From: Streptomyces sp. NBC_00273
Lineage (GTDB): Bacteria > Actinomycetota > Actinomycetes > Streptomycetales > Streptomycetaceae
Direction: 5' to 3'
DNA: 64,000 bases
Assembly (NCBI RefSeq): GCF_036178145.1
Contig: NZ_CP108067.1
Coordinates: forward strand, 62,001-126,000
A model generated the notes under the pieces. That model was not told the origin of the DNA, searched no databases, and saw only the letters and a program-made list of their open reading frames with translations. The position numbers were made by a program, and so were the translations under genes. Below are positions 34,342 to 43,371 of this stretch, piece by piece. Positions within the stretch are counted from its first letter, which is position 1, and each line of letters begins with the position of its first letter.

Positions 34342-35165
34342 CCTCAACAGCGCCCGGGCGGCCGACCGACTGCACCCGCCGGATCATCGTGGTGGGGACC
34401 GGAATGCTGCCTCCCCGAGACCTCACCGCCGCAGGAGCGGAGGCTATTCGTTCGGCCGATGCCGTCGTGTACTCGGCCACCTGGCCGGGCATCAAGCAGT
34501 GGCTGTCGAACGTGGGCGGACGACAGATCATTGACATCTCCCACCTCTACCAGCTCAACGAAGTCGACATGGACAACTACGACGCCATCCTTCGCGCCCT
34601 GCTCGACCTGGCTCGTGAGCACCGGAGCGTTGCCTACCTCGTGCCGGGCACCCCGCACCTCGGTGTGTCGAACACCAGCACCCTCGTGCAGATCGCGCGC
34701 GACACCGACGGCTTGGAGGTCGAGGTGATCCCCGGTGTCTCCAGCTTCGACACCATCGCCACGGACCTCGATGTCGACTACCTGTCCCGCGGCACGACCG
34801 TCATCGATTCCAACCGTCTTCTGATGTACCGGGTCAAGCTCGACCCGACTTTGGGCGTCCTGATCTACCACCCCGCCTCGGTCGGCAACGCCCGCGTCGA
34901 CTACGAGACGCCGTGGAGCTCGAACAACCTGGTACTGCTGCAGGACTACCTGCTGAACGCCTTCGACGCACAGCACCCCTACTACGCCGTGCTCTCCGCC
35001 TCTGCCCCCGGGCGCCACGCGGAGGTCACGCGGGGAGAGCTGGGCCGGCTGGCCGCTGATGCTCGGGTCTTCCAGTACGGTTCCTCGCTGTACCTTCCCC
35101 CGTCCACGGACTTCGACTTGGATGAGGAGTTCGTCCGTCGCCTCGCGCAGACCATGGCCGCCTAG
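34338..35165 (+). CDS. Tetrapyrrole-methylase-fold SAM methyltransferase, borosin-like
   Basis: This 275-residue protein has the PF00590 fold: RRIIVVGTGMLPP (first loop), ADAVVYSATWPG, AYLVPGTPHLGVSNTSTLV and EVEVIPGVSSFDTIATDLDVD. The order and spacing resemble the peptide-backbone N-methyltransferases of borosins (OphMA, split SonM type) more than corrin enzymes, and the neighbourhood has no cobalamin genes. The segment HLYQLNEVDMDNYDAI corresponds to where I recall catalytic Tyr/Arg residues in OphMA/SonM; they are not clearly conserved, so chemistry may differ. It is the last gene of the coupled enzyme operon, followed by a hairpin. Confidence 0.75.
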   Translation: MTSTAPGRPTDCTRRIIVVGTGMLPPRDLTAAGAEAIRSADAVVYSATWPGIKQWLSNVGGRQIIDISHLYQLNEVDMDNYDAILRALLDLAREHRSVAYLVPGTPHLGVSNTSTLVQIARDTDGLEVEVIPGVSSFDTIATDLDVDYLSRGTTVIDSNRLLMYRVKLDPTLGVLIYHPASVGNARVDYETPWSSNNLVLLQDYLLNAFDAQHPYYAVLSASAPGRHAEVTRGELGRLAADARVFQYGSSLYLPPSTDFDLDEEFVRRLAQTMAA

Positions 35166-35277
35166 TTACGGACCGGTCCTTCCCGCCCGTCCTGCGGCCA
35201 CGACCCCATCGCCGGGACGCAGCTGTGCGATCACTTTCGTGGACCTGTGGCCACCGCCGTTGCGCAACCAGCAGTAG

Positions 35278-35308
35278 CCGTTCCGGGTCCCTGCGCCTCC
35301 CGGAACGG
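35278..35308 (+). terminator. Hairpin after the enzyme operon
   Basis: Perfect 10-base arms (CCGTTCCGGG and CCCGGAACGG) with an 11-base loop, 113 bases after the methyltransferase stop and before the MFS gene. There is no U tract. It could end or attenuate transcription between the operon and the exporter. Confidence 0.55.
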
Positions 35309-35421
35309 TCGTGCCGCAACGAAAGCCTTAGGCCAGCAGGCACCTGACGCTTTCGGTGGTCCCGAAGAGCCGCGTGTAGCGTCACGGCACGACCGTACAA
35401 GTTCGTCATGGGAGAACGACG

Positions 35422-36675
35422 ATGTCAGACTCGACACACGATCAAGCAGCCTGGCGCGGGTTCCGGCGATTATGGGCATCCACGGCCACGTCGAACCTCG
35501 CCGACGGGATGCTGCTGTCCGCCACGCCACTGGTCGCCCTGACCATCACCCGCGACCCCCTGGCCATCACCACGATCACCGCCATGCAGTACCTGCCGTG
35601 GCTGCTGCTCTCGGTACCGCTGGGAACTCTGGCGGACCGTGTTGACCGCGTGCTCCTGCTCCGCATGGCGAGCACCGCCCGGGCCCTGGGCGTCGGCTTC
35701 CTGGCCGTGGCCCTGGCCACCGGGCACGTGCACATCCTCCTGCTGTACGCCTTGTCGTTCCTGTTCGGCCTGGCCGAAACCCTGTATGACAACACCTCCT
35801 CGGCGCTGGTGCCCACCCTCGTCGAGGACCATCAGCTCGAACGGGCCAACGGCAGGCTCCAGGCGACCTACACTGTCGCCAACAACTTCGTCGGTCCCCC
35901 GCTGGGCGGCAGTCTCTTCGCGCTCGCAGTCGCCGCTCCCTTCGCCCTGGGCGCGGCTGGGTATGCCGTGGCCGCAGTGCTGTTGACCGTGCTTCCCCTC
36001 ACGCGCAGCAAGCGGGCGCACGGCAGGGCCACGACCACCTTCGCGGAAGACCTCAAAGCGGGAGTGCGTGGCTTCACCGGCTCGCCCCTACTCGTTGCCC
36101 TGTGTGTGCTGTTCGGCGTGGGGAACCTGGCAAGCTCGGCCACCTACAGCCTCATCTCCCTGGCCGTGGTCGAACGTCTCGACGCGAGCCCTTCCGTCTT
36201 CGGTTTCGTCCTCGCCGGCGGTGCGGTCGGAGCCTTCCTCGGCGGCGTGTACGGCGACCGCATCGGCAAACTCACGCGCCCCGGTACGACCCTGCTCTGG
36301 ACCACCGTCGTGTCCGGCGTGGCGACCGTCGCCCTGGGGCTGGCCGACCATGTCGTCGTCCTCAGCGCCCTGATGGCGCTGGACGGATTCGTCGTGGTGA
36401 CCCAATCGGTCATCGCCGTGAGCCTGCGGGCCCGGCTCATTCCGGACCACTTGCTCGGTCGAGTCATTGCCGTCTTCCGTACGCTGTCGACCGGCGCATC
36501 CGCCCTGGGAGCGGTCCTGGGCGGTCTCTTGGCCCGCGCACTCGGCTTGTCCTGGCCCTTCATCATCGCCGGCGCCGTCGTCGTCGCTCTCGGGCCGGTC
36601 CTTTTCCACTGGCTCAGCAACGATCGCATCGCAGCAGCCCTCCCCATCAAGCAAACGGTTGAGGAGAAGGTCTGA
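35422..36675 (+). CDS. MFS transporter
   Basis: This protein has 417 residues with about twelve hydrophobic helices and the MFS loop motif between helices 2 and 3 (PLGTLADRVDRVLLLRM). The N-terminal half (LADGMLLSATPLVALTITRDP) and LVEDHQLERANGRLQATYTVANNFVGPPLGG are typical of actinobacterial drug-efflux-like MFS proteins. It follows the candidate peptide operon on the same strand, with a hairpin between, so export of or resistance to the product is the simplest role. Confidence 0.88.
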   Translation: MSDSTHDQAAWRGFRRLWASTATSNLADGMLLSATPLVALTITRDPLAITTITAMQYLPWLLLSVPLGTLADRVDRVLLLRMASTARALGVGFLAVALATGHVHILLLYALSFLFGLAETLYDNTSSALVPTLVEDHQLERANGRLQATYTVANNFVGPPLGGSLFALAVAAPFALGAAGYAVAAVLLTVLPLTRSKRAHGRATTTFAEDLKAGVRGFTGSPLLVALCVLFGVGNLASSATYSLISLAVVERLDASPSVFGFVLAGGAVGAFLGGVYGDRIGKLTRPGTTLLWTTVVSGVATVALGLADHVVVLSALMALDGFVVVTQSVIAVSLRARLIPDHLLGRVIAVFRTLSTGASALGAVLGGLLARALGLSWPFIIAGAVVVALGPVLFHWLSNDRIAAALPIKQTVEEKV

Positions 36676-37099
36676 TGTTCGAGGGTGCACCACCACGCAC
36701 GCGCCCTCAGCAGCCACCGTGCCGCAGCGTTCACGCGCGGGGTCACTCGTACGTCGTCCGCCCCTCATACGCCTCCGCCGTCACGATTGGCTACCGCTGC
36801 GCCCAGTGACGCTTCACGTGCTGCTGGGCCTGCACCACCGCGTGTGGCGGAGCGCAGGCGGTGTCGGGAGCCGCCGACGGGACGTAGGGCAGCCGTGCGG
36901 CCGGGCCGCTGACGGGGTCTATCCGCACCGGCGTCCGCCACCACAGCTCGCACCTCAGGCACGATCCGATGGCCCCCGCTCCCACGCTGGTACACGGGAC
37001 TTCAGGGGTGGGTGCCTGCCGCGGCGCCATGGGGCGCAACCCAGCCGGCGTCGCGCCATGCGCGGCCGCTGGCCCCCAGCAGCTGTTCGGATCAGGGGC
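36676..37099. other. Gap between convergent MFS and regulator genes
   Basis: There is no frame with coding bias that I trust. The two flanking genes converge here, so terminators are expected, but I found no clear stem. Nothing else was seen. Confidence 0.35.
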
Positions 37100-38074
37100 T
37101 CAGATCCAGCCTCGTTTCGTGGCCTGGGCCCCGGCCTGGAACCGGCTCGTGGCCTCAAGGCGTTCCATCAACGAGGCCATCATGCGCCGGATCGTGCGCA
37201 GCGACACCGCCAGGCTGCGCGCCGCCACCTCATCCGTGTCGCCAGCGGCGATGATCTCCAGCAGCTGACGTTCCATCGGGGTGAGGCCGTGGTCGTCCTC
37301 CTGTGCCGACTCGCCAAACGGAGCAGCGACGTTCCAGAGCTGATCGAAGAGGGCCTGGGCAAGTGCCACCACACCGGGACTGCGGACTTCAAGGGCCCCG
37401 TCTCGGGGCTGCTGCGGGTTCAGAGGGAGTACCACGGCTTTCCGATCGATCACGACCATCTGCAGCGGCACGATCGGTACGGTACGCATCCGCCCACCAT
37501 GATGCGTGAGCCAGTGCACATAGGCGAGTGTGCCGCTGTCGTTGCGGAAGCTATCCCGGCATATTGCTCTGATAGCAACACCTCGACGCAATGCCTCCTC
37601 GTTGAGAGGCGTCGCTGCAGCCCTGGCGTCCGGTCGATGGGCGCCCCCCGGATTGAGCGAAAGGCACTCGAACTGTGCTGAACGCTGCAGTTCCTCTAAA
37701 CGGGCTCGAACGGCATCGATTCCCTGCAGGACGACGGCTCCCTCTCCGCTCTGCTCCATCTGGTGATCCGCTGCAATGACGGCTATGGCGGCACGCGCCG
37801 TCTCCACCTGTGCCTGCCGCATGGCCACGTCCGCTTCCATCGAAGCGAGGAGGGAAGCCAGTCCGACGCTCGGGCTCACCGGGCGCACGCCCCCCGCCAC
37901 ATCATCCGACGGGCGCAGCAACGCCAGTTGCCCCAACTCGTCCAAGGCTGCCCGAAGGTCTGCCTCGCGCAGGCCCGTTTCCGCCGCCAGTCCAGCCACT
38001 CTGTGCTTCGGATGACGGAGCATCGACAGGTAGACGGTCTCTGCCGTTTTCGACAGCCCCAGCAAGTGAAGCAA
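37100..38074 (-). CDS. TrmB-like/LuxR-type transcriptional regulator, copy 1
   Basis: This regulator has 324 residues: an N-terminal winged helix (LGLSKTAETVYLSMLRHP, then GLAAETGLREADLRAALDEL), a coiled segment, a middle domain with FECLSLNPGGAHRPDARAAATPLNEEALRRG, and a C-terminal LuxR-type HTH (LTPMERQLLEIIAAGDTDEVAARSLAVSLRTIRRMM). Such proteins are cluster-situated regulators in Streptomyces peptide clusters. It lies convergent to the MFS gene and very probably controls this cluster. A paralogue of exactly the same length is at 45614-46588, with long identical stretches in the middle domain. Confidence 0.85.
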   Translation of the reverse strand: MLHLLGLSKTAETVYLSMLRHPKHRVAGLAAETGLREADLRAALDELGQLALLRPSDDVAGGVRPVSPSVGLASLLASMEADVAMRQAQVETARAAIAVIAADHQMEQSGEGAVVLQGIDAVRARLEELQRSAQFECLSLNPGGAHRPDARAAATPLNEEALRRGVAIRAICRDSFRNDSGTLAYVHWLTHHGGRMRTVPIVPLQMVVIDRKAVVLPLNPQQPRDGALEVRSPGVVALAQALFDQLWNVAAPFGESAQEDDHGLTPMERQLLEIIAAGDTDEVAARSLAVSLRTIRRMMASLMERLEATSRFQAGAQATKRGWI

Positions 38075-38239
38075 CGTGCCCCCAAAGAGGTGATCAACAA
38101 ACCTGCCCGATGAGGATCACTTGTAAGTGAAGGAGTCTTCAAGAGCAGATGGAGCCAGGCACCAGCCTGGCCTTAACACCTTGTTTCGGGTCTGGCACGA
38201 GTTCCGTGGTGGGGACACGTAGCGGCCGATGGGCTGCTT

Positions 38240-38660
38240 CTTCCACTGGTCCAGGGTTCCGGTGCCGGACGAGCCACGGTGTCGGCGTTTCGGTGTCCTG
38301 CCGGGCAGTAGGTCCGGCACGGAGTGCGTCTCGGCGTCGATCACCACCGTTCCGTAGGCATGGCTCCTGCGCAGAGCGAAGTCGTCAACGCCCACCGCCC
38401 GCGGCTGGACGGCCGGCGGGTCGGGCTGGTTTCTCTTCTCGGCGTAGTGGTGTCGTGCGGGCCGTGATCCTCGTCTGCCGTGCGAGCCGGGCCCCGGTGG
38501 GCCGGCAAGGGTGGCCCGATCGCACCCAGTAGCGAGCGGAGCCGCTCGGTCGCCCGGCCATGACGATGAGTCAGGCCCTCCGGGACCTGCTCAGAGGATC
38601 TCCGCCTCTGGCACGAGGCATCAGCGCAGAGGAATCGTCGGACGCTCGGCTCGTCCTGGC
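38240..38660 (-). pseudogene. ISL3-family transposase remnant
   Basis: In two minus-strand frames I read VRRFLCADASCQRR and [21 protein letters not shown] (the N-terminal zinc-ribbon/HTH part of ISL3 transposases), then [20 protein letters not shown] and [13 protein letters not shown], the start of the DDE domain with its first Asp. The rest is absent and frames shift, so this is a dead fragment. Confidence 0.65.
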
Positions 38661-38782
38661 CGCATGGGGGTACTGGCCCGGACTGATGCACCACGCGCCC
38701 AGCCTCAATGGTTGGCTCGCGTCTCACGCCGGATCCTCGACAGTGTCTATGGCGACCCAGCCGGGGCGGCTCACGCCTCCCG

Positions 38783-39043
38783 TCATGCCTCGTTGTGCGA
38801 CGCCGCCGCCCGGATCTCCCCCGCGCTCACCTTCCCGGCCTTGGGGAGGTCGGGGATCTCCTGGTGGGGGTCGGGGATCTCGTCCGACCAGTGCAGCGTG
38901 TGCACCGCCAGGAGCTCTTTGTCCACCTTCAGGGCGAGGAGGTACTCGCGGCCGCGCATGACGAAGGTGGCGATCCCGGCCAAGGGCAGGGCCCGCCAGG
39001 CCGAGGAAGACTTCAAGGACGCCTTCCGCCATTGACCGAACAC
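38783..39043 (-). pseudogene. Ku protein fragment
   Basis: The minus frame reads LPLAGIATFVMRGREYLLALKV and LLAVHTLHWSDEIPDP, matching the core of bacterial Ku (as I recall, RGREYLV.LRP...LVLHTLHW.DEVRD). Ku normally has about 300 residues; only about 80 remain, without the N-terminal beta-barrel part. It is a relic of an NHEJ gene, often found on Streptomyces arms and plasmids. Confidence 0.65.
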
Positions 39044-39128
39044 GGTATGCGGCCGTCGCGTCGGCGGGCCCCGACCTCCTCACCCCGGGTCGGGGCCCGG
39101 CCACGTTCCGCGCCGCAGCAGCTCGGGT

Positions 39129-39320
39129 TCAGCCCAGACGGGAACTGAGGCGCAAGCGCATCTCCCCCGCAGCACGACGGACCTCCTCGGACTGCGCGTC
39201 GTCGTCGAGCATCCCGAGGAGAATCATCAAAGCCCTCGCCTCGTCCCCGCTGATCAGCTTCAGGCGCGGCTCGGTGACTCCGTCGAGGAGCACGTCCAGC
39301 ATCTCGTCCATGCCCGGCAC
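39129..39320 (-). CDS. Small hypothetical protein
   Basis: A 63-residue acidic, helical product (DEMLDVLLDGVTEPRLKLIS, then ALMILLGMLDDDAQSEEVRR) with good third-position G/C bias. It sits between the Ku and recombinase fragments and may be a genuine small gene or the end of a decayed one. No family recognised. Confidence 0.4.
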   Translation of the reverse strand: MPGMDEMLDVLLDGVTEPRLKLISGDEARALMILLGMLDDDAQSEEVRRAAGEMRLRLSSRLG

Positions 39321-39954
39321 AACGCGGTGCCGGCCGGGGCGTCACGAGTGGGCACAGTCTCGGCCTCTGGTTCCGCATCGCGGCCGCACTCCGATCGCCG
39401 CCCCGTCAACTCAGGTGCCCCTTCCTCGCGTTCACCCGCGGACACGGAGTTCACAGGGGGTATGACGTCCGCCACATGGGCTTAGGCAAGCTTCACAGGG
39501 GTCGACGGCGACTCACCGCCTATCCGAGACCCACCCGCCGCCCGCAACCTTAGAAGAGAAGGGCAATGTCAACCCTTGACGGGTGGCGGCTCTCTGTCAT
39601 CGTCTCCATCGCGTGAAGGAAACGACACGTCCGATCCTACTGCGGCCGCGCCGCAGACCTCGGCGTCCCCTACCTCCGGCCAGCGGTACCGGCGGCGGGT
39701 GAAGGCGTTGGTCTGGCGTGCAGCGCTCAGTGCTGCCGGCATGGTTGGTGGGCGTGGTCGTCGTGACCGCGCTCGCGAACAGGTTCGCCCCCCTCTTCTG
39801 AACCGCTTGACCTGCGGGAACGGGGCGCAGGGGTCCGTTCCTGATGGTCGTGAACCGGGCGGTCGGACGGGGTCGGGGTTGCCTGCGCGGGCGGAATCGG
39901 TGACCGGTCCGCGGCGGGGGTGGTGGCCGGTGGGCCAGATGTCGGGGTCGGCGG
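39321..39954. other. Non-coding or decayed stretch
   Basis: Long open readings occur in several frames, but none shows consistent bias or a recognisable protein. The 3' part of the recombinase relic may extend into it. Confidence 0.3.
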
Positions 39955-40260
39955 GGGCCGATGCGGGTGAGGATGTCGCCGACGGTCTCGGCGTCGAGTC
40001 CGCCCTGCAGGAGGGTTTCCCATCGGTCGTGCAGGCGCCGGTACGGGAACCCGTCCGGGTCGTCGTCGAGCCGGGCGTCCTCTTTCCAGCGGCGCCACGC
40101 GCGGACCGGGCAGAAGTGCGCGCGGGAGCCGAACGGGACCTCGGCCATGCGCGGGGGGCCTTCGAGACCCGCACGTCCACGATGAGTCCCCGGTCTTCGG
40201 GGTCCTCGGCGACGTCGCGTCCCCGGTCAGCGGCCGCCCGTTTCGCGTCGTTTATCGCGT
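39955..40260 (-). pseudogene. Tyrosine recombinase (integrase) fragment
   Basis: In one minus frame I read AEDPEDRGLIVDVRVSK, and after a frame change near 40150 EVPFGSRAHFCPVRAWRRW and DPDGFPYRRLHDRWETL. The GS...TCPVRAWR.W pattern is characteristic of the region before the catalytic HxxR in actinobacterial phage-type integrases. The catalytic HxxR and Tyr are not found. It is a frameshifted relic of a mobile element. Confidence 0.55.
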
Positions 40261-40451
40261 TGGATCAGGGGAGCTCATCCGACGCGATCCACAACCTGGC
40301 GGGCCGGCGCCGCGGCTCGCCCCCGACTGGGCCGGATAGTGGTTGCCCGGGGGCCACCCAGCCCGGCATGCATGCCAGGACTGGGACGCCGTCGCCGACC
40401 TCGGCGCGGTGCTCAACCGTGGCCGACGAAGCGGCTCACCGGCGTAGACCT

Positions 40452-41816
40452 TTACGGGGCGGGGGCGGGGTGCAGGGGGGTCGAGCCGAGGTTCTGCTGG
40501 TCCTGGGTGCCGAAGGTGGACCAGAAGGCTGCGGTGAGCAGGAGGAGCGTGCCGAAGGCGAGGTAGACGGGCCTGCCTCCGAAGCGGTCGAAGAGGAAGC
40601 CGGTGGCGAGGATCGCCCCGGCACTGACGACGCGGATGACGGCGTCGAGGAGCCCGTGCCAGGTGCCGAGCAAGGCGGCGGGGGCGCGAAGCTGAACGAG
40701 GAGTCCGGCCGACCTGAGGTACACGGTGAAGCCGAGACCGAAGAGGACGAGGGCGCCCGCGAGGATCCACTGTGTCCCGCCGAGTAGTGCCGCCGTCAGG
40801 GTGCCGGCGCCCGCGAGGGCGGTAGCCCAGCGGAGGCTGGAGTAGATGCCTTCCGGGCCGGCCTTCGCGACGACGAGGCCACCGATGATGGCTCCGATGG
40901 TGGAGAACGCCAGGAAGGAGCCGGCGCGGGCCGGCGACATGTCGAAGGTCTCCCTCATGAGGGACAGCAGGGAAAGGATGACCGTCGAGAGGGCGAGCAC
41001 GGTCAGGGCGTGGAAGGTGAGGAAGCGGCGCCAGGCCGGGCTGGTGGCAAGGGTTCGCGCCACCGCGCGGCGGGACGGGAGGGGGGCGGGGGCGGGTTCC
41101 TCTTCGGGCGCAGCGCTGGCGGTCTTCACGCTGGTCGCGGCGTCAGACCCCTGCGCGTGGACGGACTTCGGGTGCGCGGATCCTGGCTGTCGGGCCACGA
41201 CGGTGATGAAGGTAGCGAAGACGGCTAGGGCGATGACCTGGAGGCCAGCGGCGACGAGGAGGGCCTGGGACCCGGGGAGCAGGGCGATGACCAGGCCCGC
41301 CACGACCGGGGAGAGTAGTTCGGCGGACGAGCGGATGGTTGCGCCGATGCCCTGCACCCGGACGAGGGTATTGGCGTCGAGGATCCGCGGCATGAGCACG
41401 AACAGGGCCATTTCCCCGATGTGGTGGACCATGTCCACCGTGGCCGCCGCGACGACGATCGCCCACAGGTGGGAGGAGAGGAACGTGGAGCCGATGCCGA
41501 TGAGGACGAACACGCCGATCTTGACGAGGTAGGCCACGACCAGGACGGTCTTCGGGTTACCTCGGTCTAGCAGGGGGCCGGCCGCGATAGAGGCGATGAC
41601 CTCCACGCCGTAGCCCACGCAGTACACCAGGCCGACCGTGCTGACCAGGCCGGAGAGGTCCAGGGCCAGGTTGGCGAACGCGATGTCGTAGATGCCCTCG
41701 CTCATGGAACGGGAGGTGACGAGCACCGCGAAGACCACGAGTAGCAGCGTCAGCCAGCGTGACGCGGTGGGGAGCACGGCGCGGCCGGTCTTCGGCTCTT
41801 GCTGGGTCGTCGTCAC
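40452..41816 (-). CDS. MFS transporter
   Basis: A 454-residue protein with about twelve hydrophobic helices. The motif-A-like loop is [20 protein letters not shown] long hydrophilic loop rich in Ala/Pro/Glu separates the two halves (around residues 210-250). It is the last gene of the second candidate peptide operon; its start overlaps the cupin-like gene stop (ATGA), so export of the cluster product is the likely role. Confidence 0.85.
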   Translation of the reverse strand: MTTTQQEPKTGRAVLPTASRWLTLLLVVFAVLVTSRSMSEGIYDIAFANLALDLSGLVSTVGLVYCVGYGVEVIASIAAGPLLDRGNPKTVLVVAYLVKIGVFVLIGIGSTFLSSHLWAIVVAAATVDMVHHIGEMALFVLMPRILDANTLVRVQGIGATIRSSAELLSPVVAGLVIALLPGSQALLVAAGLQVIALAVFATFITVVARQPGSAHPKSVHAQGSDAATSVKTASAAPEEEPAPAPLPSRRAVARTLATSPAWRRFLTFHALTVLALSTVILSLLSLMRETFDMSPARAGSFLAFSTIGAIIGGLVVAKAGPEGIYSSLRWATALAGAGTLTAALLGGTQWILAGALVLFGLGFTVYLRSAGLLVQLRAPAALLGTWHGLLDAVIRVVSAGAILATGFLFDRFGGRPVYLAFGTLLLLTAAFWSTFGTQDQQNLGSTPLHPAPAP

Positions 41817-42958
41817 TGGTAGGCCAGCTCTCGGACGACGTTGCCCGCGAGAGCGGCACCCGGCGCGTCAAAGGTCGGCAGTAATCCGTCGGCGTGGACC
41901 GGGACGAAGAGCTCGGGCAGGCGCGCGCCGCGGGAGTCGTGGACCTCGTACTCCACCCGGTAGTGGAGCGTCCCCCTGCCTCGGGCCCGCATGAGCACAC
42001 CCGGTTCGATGGTCAGGACGGCCCGCGAGTCCTGCGGGAAGGGGAGGATCTGGCTGGCCCCGAAGGTGGGAGAGTCCGCGCGGCGGTCGACGAGTTGGAG
42101 GTCCATCTCGGGATTGTCGTACAGCAAGGGGGATAGCTTCAGAGTGAGATGGGGATGGGAGCTGAAATACTGCGGCCAGGATGCCGGAATGTCGTAAACC
42201 ATGGTGTCGGCCAGCCCGTTCTCGACGTTGGAGCCGATGCCGTACGAGTCATCACGGATCGACTGGTATGAGCCGATCCCGGTGGTGACGGTGGCGAGTT
42301 CCGACGCGGGCAGAACGGGTTGCTGCCCTGTGAGGTCCCGGTCGATGAAGTAGCGGTGGAGCTCGCCGCCGATCTCGGCGGAGGCGACGACGCCCTGCTC
42401 GGTCGCGCCGCCGAGCCAGCTGCGGGACACCACTTTGGAGATCAGGAACTGGGCCGCCGTCGGCAGCTCGACGGTGTTGGCGACGGTCCGGGGGCGCGCG
42501 CGGTCCATGTCGGCGACGGAGTAGGTGGCGTTGTCGTCGAGCGGGGACCACTTTGAGGCGGGGTCCTGTGGCGCGTGGAGGGAGTAGTCGTTGCGGGTGG
42601 TTACGGTGCCGAGCTGCTCGAACCAGTGCGCGTAGCCCGGCGGGATGGCCAGTACGCACGATCCGTCGGCCGGGACATCGATCTTCAGCTTCCGGTCGTA
42701 CTCCGGTGAGTCCGCCCGGCAGTCGTACATGTGGACGGTGACGGGTCCGGCGCCCGCCGGGCCGTAGAAGGAGAGCCGGTCGTACTGGCCGAGGTGCACC
42801 GCGTACTCCTCGTACGCAAAGTGCGGGCTGTGCACCATGTAGTGGTACGGCCGGTCGTTGCGGGAGGACCGGATGTGCCGCGCTCCCGGGAGGCCGGAGT
42901 CCGCACCCATCGTGCGAGTCTTGGTCATGATCAGGTGCGGCTTGGGGAAGGCGGACAT
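41813..42958 (-). CDS. RmlC/cupin-like protein B
   Basis: A 381-residue protein starting at ATG 42958 behind [53 protein letters not shown] and [26 protein letters not shown] resemble dTDP-4-dehydrorhamnose 3,5-epimerase-type cupins (as I recall, IP.G.AHGF...). A second similar beta-rich half follows (residues about 180-380). It shares motif order with the gene at 43372-44640, so the two are paralogues. No sugar-nucleotide genes are nearby, which argues against ordinary rhamnose synthesis. The reaction is unknown. Confidence 0.65.
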   Translation of the reverse strand: MSAFPKPHLIMTKTRTMGADSGLPGARHIRSSRNDRPYHYMVHSPHFAYEEYAVHLGQYDRLSFYGPAGAGPVTVHMYDCRADSPEYDRKLKIDVPADGSCVLAIPPGYAHWFEQLGTVTTRNDYSLHAPQDPASKWSPLDDNATYSVADMDRARPRTVANTVELPTAAQFLISKVVSRSWLGGATEQGVVASAEIGGELHRYFIDRDLTGQQPVLPASELATVTTGIGSYQSIRDDSYGIGSNVENGLADTMVYDIPASWPQYFSSHPHLTLKLSPLLYDNPEMDLQLVDRRADSPTFGASQILPFPQDSRAVLTIEPGVLMRARGRGTLHYRVEYEVHDSRGARLPELFVPVHADGLLPTFDAPGAALAGNVVRELAYQ

Positions 42959-43057
42959 GGACGTTCCTCTCTGCAGTGCTGGGATCCGAAGTGGTCGCGC
43001 GTGCCTGGGGCGGGTACACCGGACCGGTGCACCCGCCCCCAACGACTACCGCGGTGA

Positions 43058-43336
43058 TCAGACGGTGGTGACGACGACACCCTCCGGGAGGGCGGCCTTG
43101 AACTCCGCCAGGTCGCCGAAGGAGCGCGAGGTGATCTGCTCCTCCGTGTCGGCGTCGATCATTGCCGAGGCGATCTTGCCGAGGATGCTGCGGAAGTACT
43201 CCGGGGTCTCGAAGTAGGGCTCCAGCGCGGAGCTCAGGCTCTCCAGGGCAGCGCGGGCGGCGGGGTCCGTGACGTCACCGGACATGGCGGCGAGCTCGGT
43301 CTTCCAGGCGGCGGTCTGGACACTGGTGATCGACAT
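43058..43336 (-). CDS. 92-residue helical protein, possible substrate or precursor peptide
   Basis: The protein starts at ATG 43336 behind GAAGGGAAC. It is acidic and helical for about 80 residues (AARAALESLSSALEPYFETPEY, then LGKIASAMIDADTEEQITS) and ends with a short beta-prone tail, EGVVVTTV. A folded leader with a Val/Thr-rich C-terminus is reminiscent of some modified-peptide precursors. It sits between two paralogous cupin-like genes. Alternatively it is a small carrier or partner protein. No family recognised. Confidence 0.6.
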   Translation of the reverse strand: MSITSVQTAAWKTELAAMSGDVTDPAARAALESLSSALEPYFETPEYFRSILGKIASAMIDADTEEQITSRSFGDLAEFKAALPEGVVVTTV

Positions 43337-43371
43337 GATGTGTTCCCTTCGGTGGGTTCTTCGGTGGGGTT

